Positions 55,003 through 64,000 are shown, counted from the first letter of the stretch. The stretch: DNA of 64,000 bases from Marinifilum sp965230805 (GCF_965230805.1 NZ_OZ246019.1:124001-188000), one strand, 5' to 3'. Program-made: numbers and translations. Notes: generated by a model from the sequence alone, not told the origin.

Positions 55003-55434
55003 CAATTTTAATAAAACCTCATGAAAATGAGCGGTCAACCTTCTTAACGATATAACTATATATTTGTTTCAAAAAATACACCAAAAAAACTATTAATCCA
55101 ATCAATAGTGCTATTTATATTGAAATTCCAGTCATTTACCATTACAAACCTCTTTCAATTAATCTAGACTTGTTTTATATAAAATTTATTGGCCAGATAA
55201 GAATTATTCCTATTATGAACCAATAAGATAATAACCCAGGTTCGATTTAAAATATTTTCACAGTTTGCACTGATTTTGAGTAGAGTCGATCTCAAATTTT
55301 CCATGGAACATCGGAATAATTCGATAGTTTATCAAGCAAATTTTGAATAAATCTGACTTTTTATGACATCTATTTTTTATGAAGAATTAAACTCAAAAGG
55401 ACAAAAGAATGAGATTGATCTTTTGCTAATACTA
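55003..55434. other. Intergenic stretch upstream of the kinase gene
   Basis: AT-rich, presumably holding the kinase promoter. No gene or known site was recognised. Confidence 0.45.
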
Positions 55435-55699
55435 ACGTGAGTTCGACGTAAAATTCTATCCACAGAAAGTTATATTTGCGATAGATTTGCATTAAAAATT
55501 TGGAAAGAATAGCGAGCTATTTTGAGGAATTTTTAATGTGAAGATGTCGTAAAGAGAACTTTCCATTATGTGTTTGCCTGCTTTCGGCATAAATTTCCTC
55601 AAATCTTCTTGAAATATCCCGATATTCCTTCGAAAATTTGAGAAAATTTCTACTCAAAATCAGTGCAAACTGTGAACGAATTTTACCTCGAACTCACGT
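55435..55699. mobile_element. 265-bp MITE, copy 3
   Basis: It has the same ends and length as copies 1 and 2 and is flanked by the 8-bp direct repeat TAATACTA (55427-55434 and 55700-55707). It lies between the ackA terminator and the kinase gene. Confidence 0.9.
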
Positions 55700-55727
55700 T
55701 AATACTAGAATATCTGCTTTATTCTAA

Positions 55728-55758
55728 ACAAAAAAAGCCTGGCTATTGACCAGACTTT
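55728..55758 (-). terminator. Terminator after ackA
   Basis: On the minus strand AAGTCTGG pairs with CCAGGCTT (one G-U) around a 7-nt loop, followed by seven T. Confidence 0.85.
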
Positions 55759-55779
55759 GAAATATTGTTTATGAATGAA

Positions 55780-56988
55780 TTAATTTAATCCACTTAAAAT
55801 TCTCTGAGTATCTGAAGCAATTACCAGCTCTTCGTTAGTAGTAACAACCATTGCTGTTACTTTTGATCCTTCTTTAGAGATTAAAGCATCTTTGCCTCTT
55901 AAGCCATTGTTTTTTTCTGCATCGAAATCAAGACCTAAATAGCCAAAATCTTTAATAATTTTCTCACGAGAAACTGAATCATTTTCTCCAATACCACCAG
56001 TAAACAGCACCAAATCAACACCACCCATCGAAGCTGAATAAGAACCTACAAATCTCTTTACACGGTATGCGAACATATCCAATGCCAATTGAGCTCTTTC
56101 ATTTCCACCTTCAGCAGCAATTTCAAGATCCCTCATGTCAGAAGAAATTCCTGAAATACCTGCCAAACCTGATTGTTTGTTAATTAACTTATTTGTCTCA
56201 TCGATAGAAAGATTTTTCTTCTCTGCAATGTAAAGAAGTGCACCTAAATCAAGGTTACCTGTACGAGTCCCCATTAATAGTCCTTCATTTGGAGTAAATC
56301 CCATCGAAGTTTCAACTGATTTACCACCATCGATAGCACAAACAGAAGCACCATTTCCTAAATGACAGCTAACAATTTTCTTGTCGCTAATGTTCCATCC
56401 CAAGAATTCACAAGCTTTGTTTGCAACATACTTGTGGCTTGTTCCGTGAAAACCATATTTGCGAACTCTATATTTATCGTAGCATTCGTATGGTAAGCCA
56501 TACATAAATGCTTCGGCAGGAAGAGTTTGGTGGAATGATGTATCGAATACTGCAACTTGCGGTAAACCTGGAAGTAATTTTTCCATGGAAAGGATTCCTT
56601 CAAGGTTAGCTGGGTTATGAAGCGGAGCCAATTCACAACAAGCTGCAATGTTTTCTTTAGCTTTTTCGTCGATTAATGCACTGTCTTTAAAAAACTCACC
56701 ACCATGAGCTACACGGTGACCTGCCGCATTAATTTCTTTTAGATCAGAAATAACACCATACTCCGGATTCACCAAAGCTTTAAGAACCAAATCAATACCT
56801 ACGCTATGATTAGGAATATCCTGCACCAACTCAAATTTATCTTTTTCTTCCGGCTTGTGAGTCAATACTCCTTCTTTTAAACCAATTCTCTCTACAAGAC
56901 CTTTTGCCAACAATGTAGCTTCTTCACCCATATTCAACAACTGATACTTTAAAGAAGAGCTACCACAATTAAAAACTAGAACGTTCAT
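55780..56988 (-). CDS. ackA: Acetate kinase
   Basis: It forms acetate and ATP from acetyl phosphate and ADP, the energy-yielding end of acetate fermentation. The 402-aa sequence has VLVFNCGSSSLKYQLLN at the start, HRVAHGGEFF, AVFDTSFHQTLP, RKYGFHGTSHKYV, HLGNGASVCAIDGG and MGFTPNEGLLMGTRTGNLD, all expected for AckA. It follows pta by 52 nt on the same strand. Confidence 0.97.
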   Translation of the reverse strand: MNVLVFNCGSSSLKYQLLNMGEEATLLAKGLVERIGLKEGVLTHKPEEKDKFELVQDIPNHSVGIDLVLKALVNPEYGVISDLKEINAAGHRVAHGGEFFKDSALIDEKAKENIAACCELAPLHNPANLEGILSMEKLLPGLPQVAVFDTSFHQTLPAEAFMYGLPYECYDKYRVRKYGFHGTSHKYVANKACEFLGWNISDKKIVSCHLGNGASVCAIDGGKSVETSMGFTPNEGLLMGTRTGNLDLGALLYIAEKKNLSIDETNKLINKQSGLAGISGISSDMRDLEIAAEGGNERAQLALDMFAYRVKRFVGSYSASMGGVDLVLFTGGIGENDSVSREKIIKDFGYLGLDFDAEKNNGLRGKDALISKEGSKVTAMVVTTNEELVIASDTQRILSGLN

Positions 56989-57040
56989 TTGATTTTGTTT
57001 ATTTTTTAGTTTGGATTTTATTTACTTGAGTTGATATCAT

Positions 57041-58042
57041 TTACATCCCTGCGGCTTGGTTTGCAGTAATGGCAACAAGATTTACAATATCGCTTACCGA
57101 GCAACCTCTCGATAAATCGTTGATTGGAGCTGCCATACCTTGAAGAACAGGACCAATTGCTTCGGCACCGGCCAAACGTTGTACCAATTTGTATCCGATG
57201 TTACCCACTTCGAGGCTTGGGAAAACCAGCACATTTGCTTTTCCTGCCACATCGCTACCTGGAGCTTTCTTCGCACCAATCGCTTCCACAATGGCAGCAT
57301 CAGCTTGCATTTCACCATCAATTTGGAATTCAGGAGCCATTTCTTTAGCCAAACGAGTAGCCTCTGTAACTTTATCAACCATTTCGTGTTTTGCTGATCC
57401 CATAGTAGAGAAGCTCAACATGGCAACACGTGGTTCCATCTCGGCAATAGCCTTAGTTGTTTTAGCTGTAGCAACAGCAATTTCAGCCAACTCGCTCGCT
57501 GTTGGATTCGGATGCACAGCGCAATCGGCAAACACCATCATTCCATCATCCCCATAATTTTTATCTTTCAAAATCATGATGAAAGCACCAGAAACCACAG
57601 AAATACCTGGCATGGTTTTAACAATTTGGAAAGCCGGACGCAACACATCTCCAGTTGCATTCTGAGCTCCTGCTACTTCTCCGTCAGCATCACCAGCCTT
57701 AATCATTAAAGTTGCCAAGTAAAGAGGATCTTGAACTAATTCCATAGCCTGCTCCATGGTCATCCCTTTTTTCTTTCTCAGTTCAACCAAAATTTCAGCA
57801 TATGCTTCCATTTTTTCGTGATTTTTAGGATCAATGATAATTGCCTTATCCATATTTTTTAACCCTAAACGATCAGCTTCTCCTTTAATTGTTTCTGGAG
57901 TACCTACCAAAATAATTTGAGCGATACCTTCCTCTAATAAGATATCTGCAGCTTGTAAAGTTCTTTCTTCTGTTCCTTCAGGAAGAACAATTCTCTTGTT
58001 GTGTAGTTTGGCGTTTTTCTTAATCTTTTGCAATAAGTCCAT
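57041..58042 (-). CDS. pta: Phosphate acetyltransferase
   Basis: It converts acetyl-CoA and phosphate to acetyl phosphate for AckA. At 333 aa it is the short, single-domain form. Signatures include RIVLPEGTEERTLQAADILL, GDADGEVAGAQNATGDVLRP, FADCAVHPNPTASELAEIA and ANVLVFPSLEVGNIGYKLVQ. It is first gene of a pta-ackA operon. Confidence 0.96.
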   Translation of the reverse strand: MDLLQKIKKNAKLHNKRIVLPEGTEERTLQAADILLEEGIAQIILVGTPETIKGEADRLGLKNMDKAIIIDPKNHEKMEAYAEILVELRKKKGMTMEQAMELVQDPLYLATLMIKAGDADGEVAGAQNATGDVLRPAFQIVKTMPGISVVSGAFIMILKDKNYGDDGMMVFADCAVHPNPTASELAEIAVATAKTTKAIAEMEPRVAMLSFSTMGSAKHEMVDKVTEATRLAKEMAPEFQIDGEMQADAAIVEAIGAKKAPGSDVAGKANVLVFPSLEVGNIGYKLVQRLAGAEAIGPVLQGMAAPINDLSRGCSVSDIVNLVAITANQAAGM

Positions 58043-58083
58043 TGTAGGTCAATATATTAATCAGTTTTGTAATCTCGACATTG

Positions 58084-58091
58084 CAAATTTA
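58084..58091 (-). promoter_or_regulatory. Possible -7 element of pta-ackA
   Basis: TAAATTTG on the minus strand matches TAnnTTTG about 42 nt before the pta ATG. No clear TTTG lies at the right distance upstream. Confidence 0.35.
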
Positions 58092-58261
58092 GGAATAAAA
58101 CGTAAACTTTAGATTTCTAAAATCATAATTTTAATCACATTTTGCGCTTATTATTTAATAAATATTCATTCTTGATAAGGGCATGTTCAAAAATAAAAAT
58201 GTAACTTCAATTTTGGAGGTTTTCACCTGCTCAATGAACTCTTAAAACTTGCTTATTTACT

Positions 58262-61192
58262 ATGAAAATCGATAATTTTTCTAAGCGATTTGATCAATTG
58301 CAAAAACAAATTTCCGGAGAAGTTTTTACAGATCATACCAGTAGAATTTTATATGCTACAGATGCTTCGGCTTATAAAGTAATGCCATTGGCTGTTGTTT
58401 ATCCTAAAAATGAGAATGATATCAGCACACTTATAAAATTTGCCAATAAAGAATCTCTTTCATTAATCCCAAGAGCAGCAGGAACATCTTTGGCAGGACA
58501 AGTTGTTGGGAACGGAATTGTTGTAGATGTATCAAAACATTTTACCAAAATATTAGAATTAAATGTCGAAGAAAAATGGGTTAGGGTACAAGCTGGAGTC
58601 GTATTAGATGAACTGAATTATAACCTTAAGAAATTTGATCTGTTCTTTGGCCCCGAAACTTCAACATCAAGTCGATGTATGATGGGCGGTATGCTTGGGA
58701 ATAACTCTTGTGGCTCCCATTCTATAATATATGGAAGTACCCGGGATCACACCATAGAAGTTTCTACCATATTAAGTGATGGAAGTAAAGCTGTATTCAA
58801 AGACCTTAACAAAGATGAGTTTGAACAAAAATGTGCCGGCTCCAATTTAGAATCTAAACTATATAATAAAGTACATTCCATTCTTTCAAATAAAGAAAAT
58901 CAGAAAAGCATTCGAAAAGAATACCCCGATCCTAAAATAAAAAGACGCAATACAGGTTATGCTATTGATCTTTTGCTGGAATCTAATTTGTATACCAAAG
59001 GTGGTAACAATTTTAACTTTAGCAAGCTGTTGGCTGGCTCGGAGGGAACTTTGGCTTTTACCACCGAAATAAAGTTGAATCTGGTATCTGCTCCTCCTAA
59101 AGAAAAAGCACTTATTTGTGCGCATTTCGAAAGCTTAGAAGAGGCTATTCATGGAAATTTAATTGCTCTTAAATACAAACCTGGTGCAGTAGAATTAATG
59201 GATGATCAAATTCTAAAGCTTACCGAAGGAAACATTCTACAAGCTAAAAACAGATTTTTCCTTAAAGGAAATCCAGGAGCTTTGCTGATTATAGAATTTG
59301 CACGGGAAACAAGGGATGAAATAGAAAAGATTGCGAATAAAATGGAAGATGATTTCAGAACCAGTGCACTGGGATATCATTATCCTTTGGTTACAGGTGT
59401 CGAAAACATTGCAAGAGTTTGGGATTTAAGGAAATCGGCTCTCGGCGTTCTCTCCAATATGGCAGGCGATGCCAAACCCGTTTCTCTTATCGAGGATACT
59501 TCGGTAATGCCAGAGGTTTTATATGAATACATTGCTGAATTTAAACAGCTGATGAAAAAACACGATATTAGCTGTGTATTTCATGCTCATATTGGTAGTG
59601 GAGAAATTCACCTGCGACCAGTATTAAACCTTAAAGACCAAAGCGATCGGGAAAAATTCCATGCCATTGGCCTGGATTCAGCAAAACTTGTAAAGAAGTA
59701 CAAAGGATCTTTAAGTGGAGAGCATGGTGATGGTAGATTGAGAGGTGAATTTATTCCTGTAATGATTGGTGAAAAAAATTATGAACTTCTCAGGGAAATT
59801 AAGCACTGCTGGGATCCATACAACATTTTCAATCCTGGAAAAATTGTTGATACGCCTAAAATGAATACTCATTTGCGCTATGAAGCAAATCAGGAAACCA
59901 AAGAAATAAACACTTATTTCGATTTCTCGGCCGATATGGGAATTGTTCGTGCAGCAGAACGTTGCAATGGTTCTGGCGATTGCAGGAACACGCATCTAAC
60001 AGGAAATGCCATGTGTCCTAGCTATCAAGCCAGCTTAAATGAAAATCTAAGTACACGAGCCAGGGCAAATCTTTTTAGAGAATTCATAAGCTATTCTGAG
60101 CAGAAAAATCCATTCAATCACAAAGAATTGTACGATATTTTAGATTTGTGTCTTTCCTGCAAAGCCTGTAAATCGGAATGTCCTTCGAATGTTGACATGA
60201 CGAAGCTGAAAGCAGAATTCCTGCAACACTATTACGATTCGAATCCTGTTCCCTTAAGAAGTAGATTGATTGCTAATATCAGTGCCATAAATAAATTGGG
60301 CAGTTATGCTCCTTCCCTTTTTAATTTTGTAAATCAACATCCCTTACTTGGTAAATGGGTCAAAAAGAATTTGGGCTTTGCAGAAGAGAGAAGTATCCCA
60401 AAGTTGCATAAAACAAGCTTAAAAAAGTGGTATTCCAATGCAGACAATACCGAAGCCAAAAGAAAAGTGTATCTGTTTGCAGATGAATTTACCGATTATA
60501 ACGATACACCCATAGGAATCAAAGCCATTGAGTTGCTTCATAAACTAGGGTATGATGTGATTATACCCAAGCACAGCGAAAGCGGCAGAACTTACCTATC
60601 GAAAGGATTGGTGAAAAAGGCTAAATTCCTTGCCATTAAAAATGTAAATCTTTTGCAAGATATCATTAGCGATGAAACACCTTTAATTGGGATCGAACCG
60701 TCTGCCATTCTTACTTTCAGAGATGAATACATCGATTTGGTTCCCGAAAGCATGCGCAAATCGGCAAAACAATTGGCTCGTCATGTATTTATGATTGAAG
60801 AGTTTTTGCACAATGAGATGAAAAAAGGAAACATCAATCAAAATCAATTCACCACAGATACCAAAGAGATCAAATTCCATGCTCATTGCTACCAAAAATC
60901 ATTGGCCTCTTCACTTCCTGTTAAAGAGATTTTAAGTTTTCCGGTAAACTACACCGTGGAAGAGATCAAGTCGGGTTGCTGCGGTATGGCTGGCTCATTT
61001 GGCTACGAAAAAGAACATTACGACTTAAGCAAAAAGGTAGGTGAGTTAATTCTACTACCAGAAGTTCGTAAAACACCTCAATCTGTATTACTAGCAGCTT
61101 CAGGAACATCCTGTCGTCATCAAATTAAAGATGAAACAGAGCGTGAAGCACAACATCCTATTGAGATTTTATGGGAGGCTTTAAGAAGGTAA
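58262..61192 (+). CDS. FAD-linked oxidase with Fe-S and CCG domains (D-lactate dehydrogenase-like)
   Basis: A 976-aa fusion. The N-terminal half is a GlcD-like FAD oxidase (LIPRAAGTSLAGQVVG, MMGGMLGNNSCGSHSIIYGS, GSGEIHLRPVLN, GSLSGEHGDGRLRGEFI). The C-terminal half is GlpC-like: a ferredoxin-type cluster CLSCKACKSECPSNVDM with an earlier Cys set (CNGSGDCRNTHLTGNAMC) and the end CCGMAGSFGYEKEHYDLS. It likely oxidises D-lactate or another 2-hydroxy acid and passes electrons to the respiratory chain. The acid is not determined. Confidence 0.92.
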   Translation: MKIDNFSKRFDQLQKQISGEVFTDHTSRILYATDASAYKVMPLAVVYPKNENDISTLIKFANKESLSLIPRAAGTSLAGQVVGNGIVVDVSKHFTKILELNVEEKWVRVQAGVVLDELNYNLKKFDLFFGPETSTSSRCMMGGMLGNNSCGSHSIIYGSTRDHTIEVSTILSDGSKAVFKDLNKDEFEQKCAGSNLESKLYNKVHSILSNKENQKSIRKEYPDPKIKRRNTGYAIDLLLESNLYTKGGNNFNFSKLLAGSEGTLAFTTEIKLNLVSAPPKEKALICAHFESLEEAIHGNLIALKYKPGAVELMDDQILKLTEGNILQAKNRFFLKGNPGALLIIEFARETRDEIEKIANKMEDDFRTSALGYHYPLVTGVENIARVWDLRKSALGVLSNMAGDAKPVSLIEDTSVMPEVLYEYIAEFKQLMKKHDISCVFHAHIGSGEIHLRPVLNLKDQSDREKFHAIGLDSAKLVKKYKGSLSGEHGDGRLRGEFIPVMIGEKNYELLREIKHCWDPYNIFNPGKIVDTPKMNTHLRYEANQETKEINTYFDFSADMGIVRAAERCNGSGDCRNTHLTGNAMCPSYQASLNENLSTRARANLFREFISYSEQKNPFNHKELYDILDLCLSCKACKSECPSNVDMTKLKAEFLQHYYDSNPVPLRSRLIANISAINKLGSYAPSLFNFVNQHPLLGKWVKKNLGFAEERSIPKLHKTSLKKWYSNADNTEAKRKVYLFADEFTDYNDTPIGIKAIELLHKLGYDVIIPKHSESGRTYLSKGLVKKAKFLAIKNVNLLQDIISDETPLIGIEPSAILTFRDEYIDLVPESMRKSAKQLARHVFMIEEFLHNEMKKGNINQNQFTTDTKEIKFHAHCYQKSLASSLPVKEILSFPVNYTVEEIKSGCCGMAGSFGYEKEHYDLSKKVGELILLPEVRKTPQSVLLAASGTSCRHQIKDETEREAQHPIEILWEALRR

Positions 61193-61269
61193 CTTCTTCC
61201 TCAATTGGAATCATTGTTCCAAACTATTTAGAAAGGGTATTCCATAGTCTTTGGAAAGATGGGTCCAAA

Positions 61270-61836
61270 TTACCTAAGCTGCCCCAATAAGTCTGACATA
61301 GTAATCACCTGTGCAAACTCTCCGTGCAAACTAGCCAAAGCGGTGTCATGAATGAGTTGTGCCGGATATTTTTCTCCATTTACACCTATTTTATCGAAGG
61401 TGGCTATGGCATCTTCGATTAAATAGGTTTCGAAACCCAGGTTGCCTGCCATTCGGGTTGTGGTTGAAATGCAATGATCGGTGGTTAAACCAACAATCAC
61501 CAATTTTGTGATTCCCTTTTCTTCGAGTTGGTTTTTTAAATCGGTGCCAATAAAAGCAGAATTTACATTCTTCTGAATGATGGGTTCATTTTCGATTGGT
61601 TTTGTTAATTCAATAAACTCATGTCCAGGCATATTAGGTTCTAAAGGTGAACCTTTGGTAGTGGAACAATGCTGAATATGATACAGAGGTAATTTTTTAT
61701 CGCGCCAAGCTTTTAGAATTATTGAAGCATTCTGTTCTGCTTCCAGATTGTTTCTTCCTCCACCCCAGTACGCAATATCTTCGAATCCTTTTTGAAGATC
61801 GATTAATAACAATGCTGTTTTATGGTCTACTTTCAT
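61270..61836 (-). CDS. Isochorismatase-family cysteine hydrolase
   Basis: A 188-aa hydrolase with the triad regions LLIDLQKGFE (Asp), IIQKNVNSAFIGT (Lys) and VGLTTDHCISTTTRMAGNLG (Cys). It follows tenA by only 6 nt and is last in the thiD-tenA unit, so a role in salvage of a thiamine breakdown product or another amide is possible. Family members act on many amides; the substrate is not fixed by sequence. Confidence 0.88.
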   Translation of the reverse strand: MKVDHKTALLLIDLQKGFEDIAYWGGGRNNLEAEQNASIILKAWRDKKLPLYHIQHCSTTKGSPLEPNMPGHEFIELTKPIENEPIIQKNVNSAFIGTDLKNQLEEKGITKLVIVGLTTDHCISTTTRMAGNLGFETYLIEDAIATFDKIGVNGEKYPAQLIHDTALASLHGEFAQVITMSDLLGQLR

Positions 61837-61842
61837 ATTTCC

Positions 61843-62493
61843 CTAATTTAGAGCAATATCGTAAGATTCTTCGAAAACAGCCAATTCATGCCTACAAGCT
61901 TCAATAAAAACTTCTTTCATTTGTTCTTGATATTGAGAATTTGCAGAACTGCGTTCCACAAGTTCGATAAATTTATGAGTGTAGTATTGGTACTCATCCC
62001 CGGCATAGGTATCTATAAATTTCTGATAAGGATTATTGCCAATGTTCTTATGAATAATGCTATCCGCCACAGCGCCATACATCCAAAAACAAGGCAGCAA
62101 TGCGGCATATGCTATTTCAAGAGGAGAATTTTTCGCATGATTCACCAAGAAATTAGAATAATCGGCGAAAGCCTTGGATTGCATTTTTGCTTCTTGCAAA
62201 TTGAAATGCTGTAGGTATTCATTTCTTAATACAAATTCCACTTCTAAGCCATCTTTTTCGAGACTTTTAAAGTAGTCTCTGTAAGTATCATTTTTACTTC
62301 TTTTAGCTAACATTCCAAGGGCTTCGGCATCCTTATTCAAATAAAGAATATCCTGAGTTAAATAATGTGCAAAACTTTCTTTGGCTAAAGTACCTGCCGA
62401 TAATTCAGTAACAAATCGGCAAGAAACTAATTGTTGATATACTGGAAAAGCAGATTCCCAAAGTTCCCTTGTAAATTTTCCTATAGCTTGCAT
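61843..62493 (-). CDS. tenA: TenA family protein (aminopyrimidine aminohydrolase)
   Basis: A 216-aa thiaminase II-type enzyme which hydrolyses aminopyrimidine breakdown products of thiamine so that the pyrimidine can be reused. It has FAHYLTQDILYLNKDAEAL, ALLPCFWMYGAVAD and NPYQKFIDTYAGDEYQ. The Cys usual for TenA catalysis is probably in LLPCFW. It overlaps thiD by 13 nt, matching the pathway order, since ThiD phosphorylates the product. Confidence 0.92.
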   Translation of the reverse strand: MQAIGKFTRELWESAFPVYQQLVSCRFVTELSAGTLAKESFAHYLTQDILYLNKDAEALGMLAKRSKNDTYRDYFKSLEKDGLEVEFVLRNEYLQHFNLQEAKMQSKAFADYSNFLVNHAKNSPLEIAYAALLPCFWMYGAVADSIIHKNIGNNPYQKFIDTYAGDEYQYYTHKFIELVERSSANSQYQEQMKEVFIEACRHELAVFEESYDIALN

Positions 62494-63299
62494 GTTTCCG
62501 AAAGCTGGTAAAAGTGATTTACAGGTCCGTGCCCTTCTCCTATCTCGTAATCGGCTCCTGTAACAATTGCTTTACTGATATAGTTTTTGGCCTTTTTAGC
62601 AGATTCCTGAAGATTGTATCCTTGCGAAAGAAAGGCAGCAAATGCCGATGACAGAGTACATCCGGTTCCATGGGTATTTTTAGTTGATAAACGATTTGAT
62701 TTCATCTCTATGCTTTCCTGTTTTTCGAAATCGTAAAACACATCAATCAACTCATCTTCATTCAAATGTCCTGCCTTAAGCAATACCGAAACCTTGTATT
62801 GATCCGCCAACTCGGCAGCACATTCAAACACATCTTCCTGTGTTGGGATTTGTCGGCCCAATAGAATTTCCGCTTCAGGAATGTTTGGAGTTATTACCTT
62901 CACCATTGGTATTAACACCTCTTTTAATGTTGTAATGGCCTCATCCAACAATAACTTATCGCCTGAGGTAGCTACCATTACAGGATCAAGAACCACATTT
63001 TCGATTTGATATTTTTTTAAAGCATCAGCCACCACATGAATGGTTTCCGAAGAATGCAACATTCCAATTTTTATGGCATCGGCTCCAATATCACTCAAAA
63101 CTGCATCAATTTGCTCTGCCAATATTTGATTGGGAACCGCATGCACATTGCTTACGCCCACTGTATTTTGTACTGTTATTGCAGTGATGGCAGTAGCTGC
63201 ATAAGAACCACATGCCGAAATGGCTTTAATATCTGCCTGTATTCCTGCACCACCACCCGAATCGCTTCCCGCAATGCTAAGTACTTTATTGTATTTCAT
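62481..63299 (-). CDS. thiD: Hydroxymethylpyrimidine/phosphomethylpyrimidine kinase
   Basis: It phosphorylates HMP to HMP-P and HMP-PP for thiamine synthesis. The ATG at 63299 (MKYNKVLSIAGSDSGGGAGI) is preferred to a TTG six codons upstream. SIAGSDSGGGAGIQADIKAI, QNTVGV, DPVMVATSGDKLL and NTHGTGCTLSSAFAAFL are the ribokinase-fold signatures with the anion hole GTGC. It is fused neither to ThiE nor to TenA, but overlaps tenA. Confidence 0.95.
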   Translation of the reverse strand: MKYNKVLSIAGSDSGGGAGIQADIKAISACGSYAATAITAITVQNTVGVSNVHAVPNQILAEQIDAVLSDIGADAIKIGMLHSSETIHVVADALKKYQIENVVLDPVMVATSGDKLLLDEAITTLKEVLIPMVKVITPNIPEAEILLGRQIPTQEDVFECAAELADQYKVSVLLKAGHLNEDELIDVFYDFEKQESIEMKSNRLSTKNTHGTGCTLSSAFAAFLSQGYNLQESAKKAKNYISKAIVTGADYEIGEGHGPVNHFYQLSETCKL

Positions 63300-63434
63300 T
63301 CTTTTATTTTTTATCAATTGACTTCGGTAAGAAAAAATGCTATTGAAAACAAATTGTTTAATATGAGGGTGTTCACACTTAGGCTGTGAGACTATCTCAT
63401 ACTTAAACTCCCATTTCTTCCAACATCTTATTAA

Positions 63435-63453
63435 TTTTACGTAGAACTCACGT
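63435..63453. mobile_element. Solo terminal repeat of the MITE family
   Basis: TTTTACGTAGAACTCACGT is the MITE right end with one mismatch, just downstream of the tenA-like stop at 63458. No interior is present. Confidence 0.7.
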
Positions 63454-63457
63454 TAAT

Positions 63458-64000
63458 TTAAACCGGCCACGTTTCCCTTTTGTAAGCACTATCCCAAAAC
63501 ATCCACTCCATTTTAGATGCTTTAACAAAAGAATTCCACATTTTCTTTCTTTTTTCAATGGAAGTATGAACTGCCAGATCATCACAAATTTCAATGGCCT
63601 TTTCAACTGCATGAGCAAACTCTTCACCTCCGTAGGTATCAATCCAATTTTGGTATGGATTGTCTTTTTTATCCTGATTTTCCAGAATATAATCTCCCAC
63701 TTTTTTGTAGATCCAAAAGCAAGGCAAAACAGCTGCTACGGCTTCTTCAAGCGAGGCAGTAGCCAATTGCTTGTGAATAAATGAGGTGTACAACAAACAA
63801 GAAGGCGATACATTGCCATTTTGGTTTTGATCTTTCAGATAAAACTGATGCAGGGCTTGTTCTACTGCCACAGTATCATTTGCGAATGTCAGAAAATCTT
63901 TCCTTTTGGCAGAATTTTCCAGTTTAACCGCTATTCCAGCCAAGACCTTTCCAAACTCGGCCAGGTAAAGCGAGTCCTGGGTCAAATAAAATTTAAATTT
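63458..64000 (-). CDS. tenA: TenA family protein (partial, start outside window)
   Basis: A second TenA-like protein. The frame is open through the window edge; its visible start KFKFYLTQDSLYLAEFGKVL matches TenA from about residue 35 on, so only the N-terminus is missing. It keeps AVLPCFWIYKKVGDYI and NPYQNWIDTYGGEEF. It lies 159 nt upstream of thiD on the same strand. Two TenA paralogs in one cluster suggest different pyrimidine substrates. Confidence 0.88.
   Translation of the reverse strand, partial: KFKFYLTQDSLYLAEFGKVLAGIAVKLENSAKRKDFLTFANDTVAVEQALHQFYLKDQNQNGNVSPSCLLYTSFIHKQLATASLEEAVAAVLPCFWIYKKVGDYILENQDKKDNPYQNWIDTYGGEEFAHAVEKAIEICDDLAVHTSIEKRKKMWNSFVKASKMEWMFWDSAYKRETWPV

Noticed and set aside
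55435..55699. MITE copies as structured non-coding RNA genes
   Set aside because: The perfect terminal repeats and flanking duplications explain them as transposed DNA; no promoter is seen for an RNA.

Overview
The window is a 64 kb piece of a low-GC Bacteroidota chromosome, most likely a marine Bacteroidales/Marinilabiliales relative (the Marinifilaceae-like placement is inference). Support comes from SusC/SusD and TonB receptors with carboxypeptidase-like N-termini, a DUF4249 lipoprotein, a two-component propeller histidine kinase, S/T-S-C and Q-N-C lipoboxes, and promoters of the Bacteroidota type (TTTG, 19-21 bp, TAnnTTTG). No rRNA or tRNA gene was recognised.

Region 1 (1-8.8 kb) is aromatic amino acid synthesis. 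trpE runs off the left edge. Divergent from it is an operon of aminotransferase, tyrA, DAHP synthase-chorismate mutase, aroB, DUF523, GNAT and aroC. The 936 bp between the two holds three leader-peptide attenuators: one with a Trp-Trp-Trp run before trpE, and two in tandem before the operon whose leader peptides are runs of Tyr, Phe and Trp. Both tandem units also show a pairing that could act as an antiterminator. This is one of the two best finds here.

Region 2 (8.9-36.2 kb) is mostly ordinary chromosome. It has a CsgG-like protein, polyphosphate glucokinase, a DPP-IV-like peptidase, a phosphoesterase-SusC-SusD operon, an L,D-transpeptidase-like protein, an AraC regulator with a TonB receptor and DUF4249 lipoprotein, rsgA, two paralogous FAD oxidoreductases, trhO, a Dus enzyme and an lgt gene split in two frames. 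A 265-bp MITE family has three full copies (two here, one at 55 kb) and two solo ends. Several intergenic repeat families and two arrays of 40-42 bp palindromic units also occur.

Region 3 (37.6-48.6 kb) is accessory. It reads as an integron-like array of gene cassettes for small, unknown, mostly exported proteins, each followed by an attC-like hairpin site. Three copies of one group II intron sit on the opposite strand at the same point of three successive attC-like sites. An IS1182 element cuts off the end of one cassette gene, and IS4-like remains and an IS5-type element bound the array. No integrase lies in the window. A smaller relic of the same kind is on the minus strand at 9.95-10.86 kb.

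Region 4 (48.6-64 kb) has a radical SAM protein, two phosphate acyltransferase paralogs, a large sensor kinase and pta-ackA (acyl phosphate metabolism), then a lactate dehydrogenase-like flavoprotein with Fe-S domain, and a thiamine salvage cluster (tenA at the edge, thiD, tenA, isochorismatase-like hydrolase).
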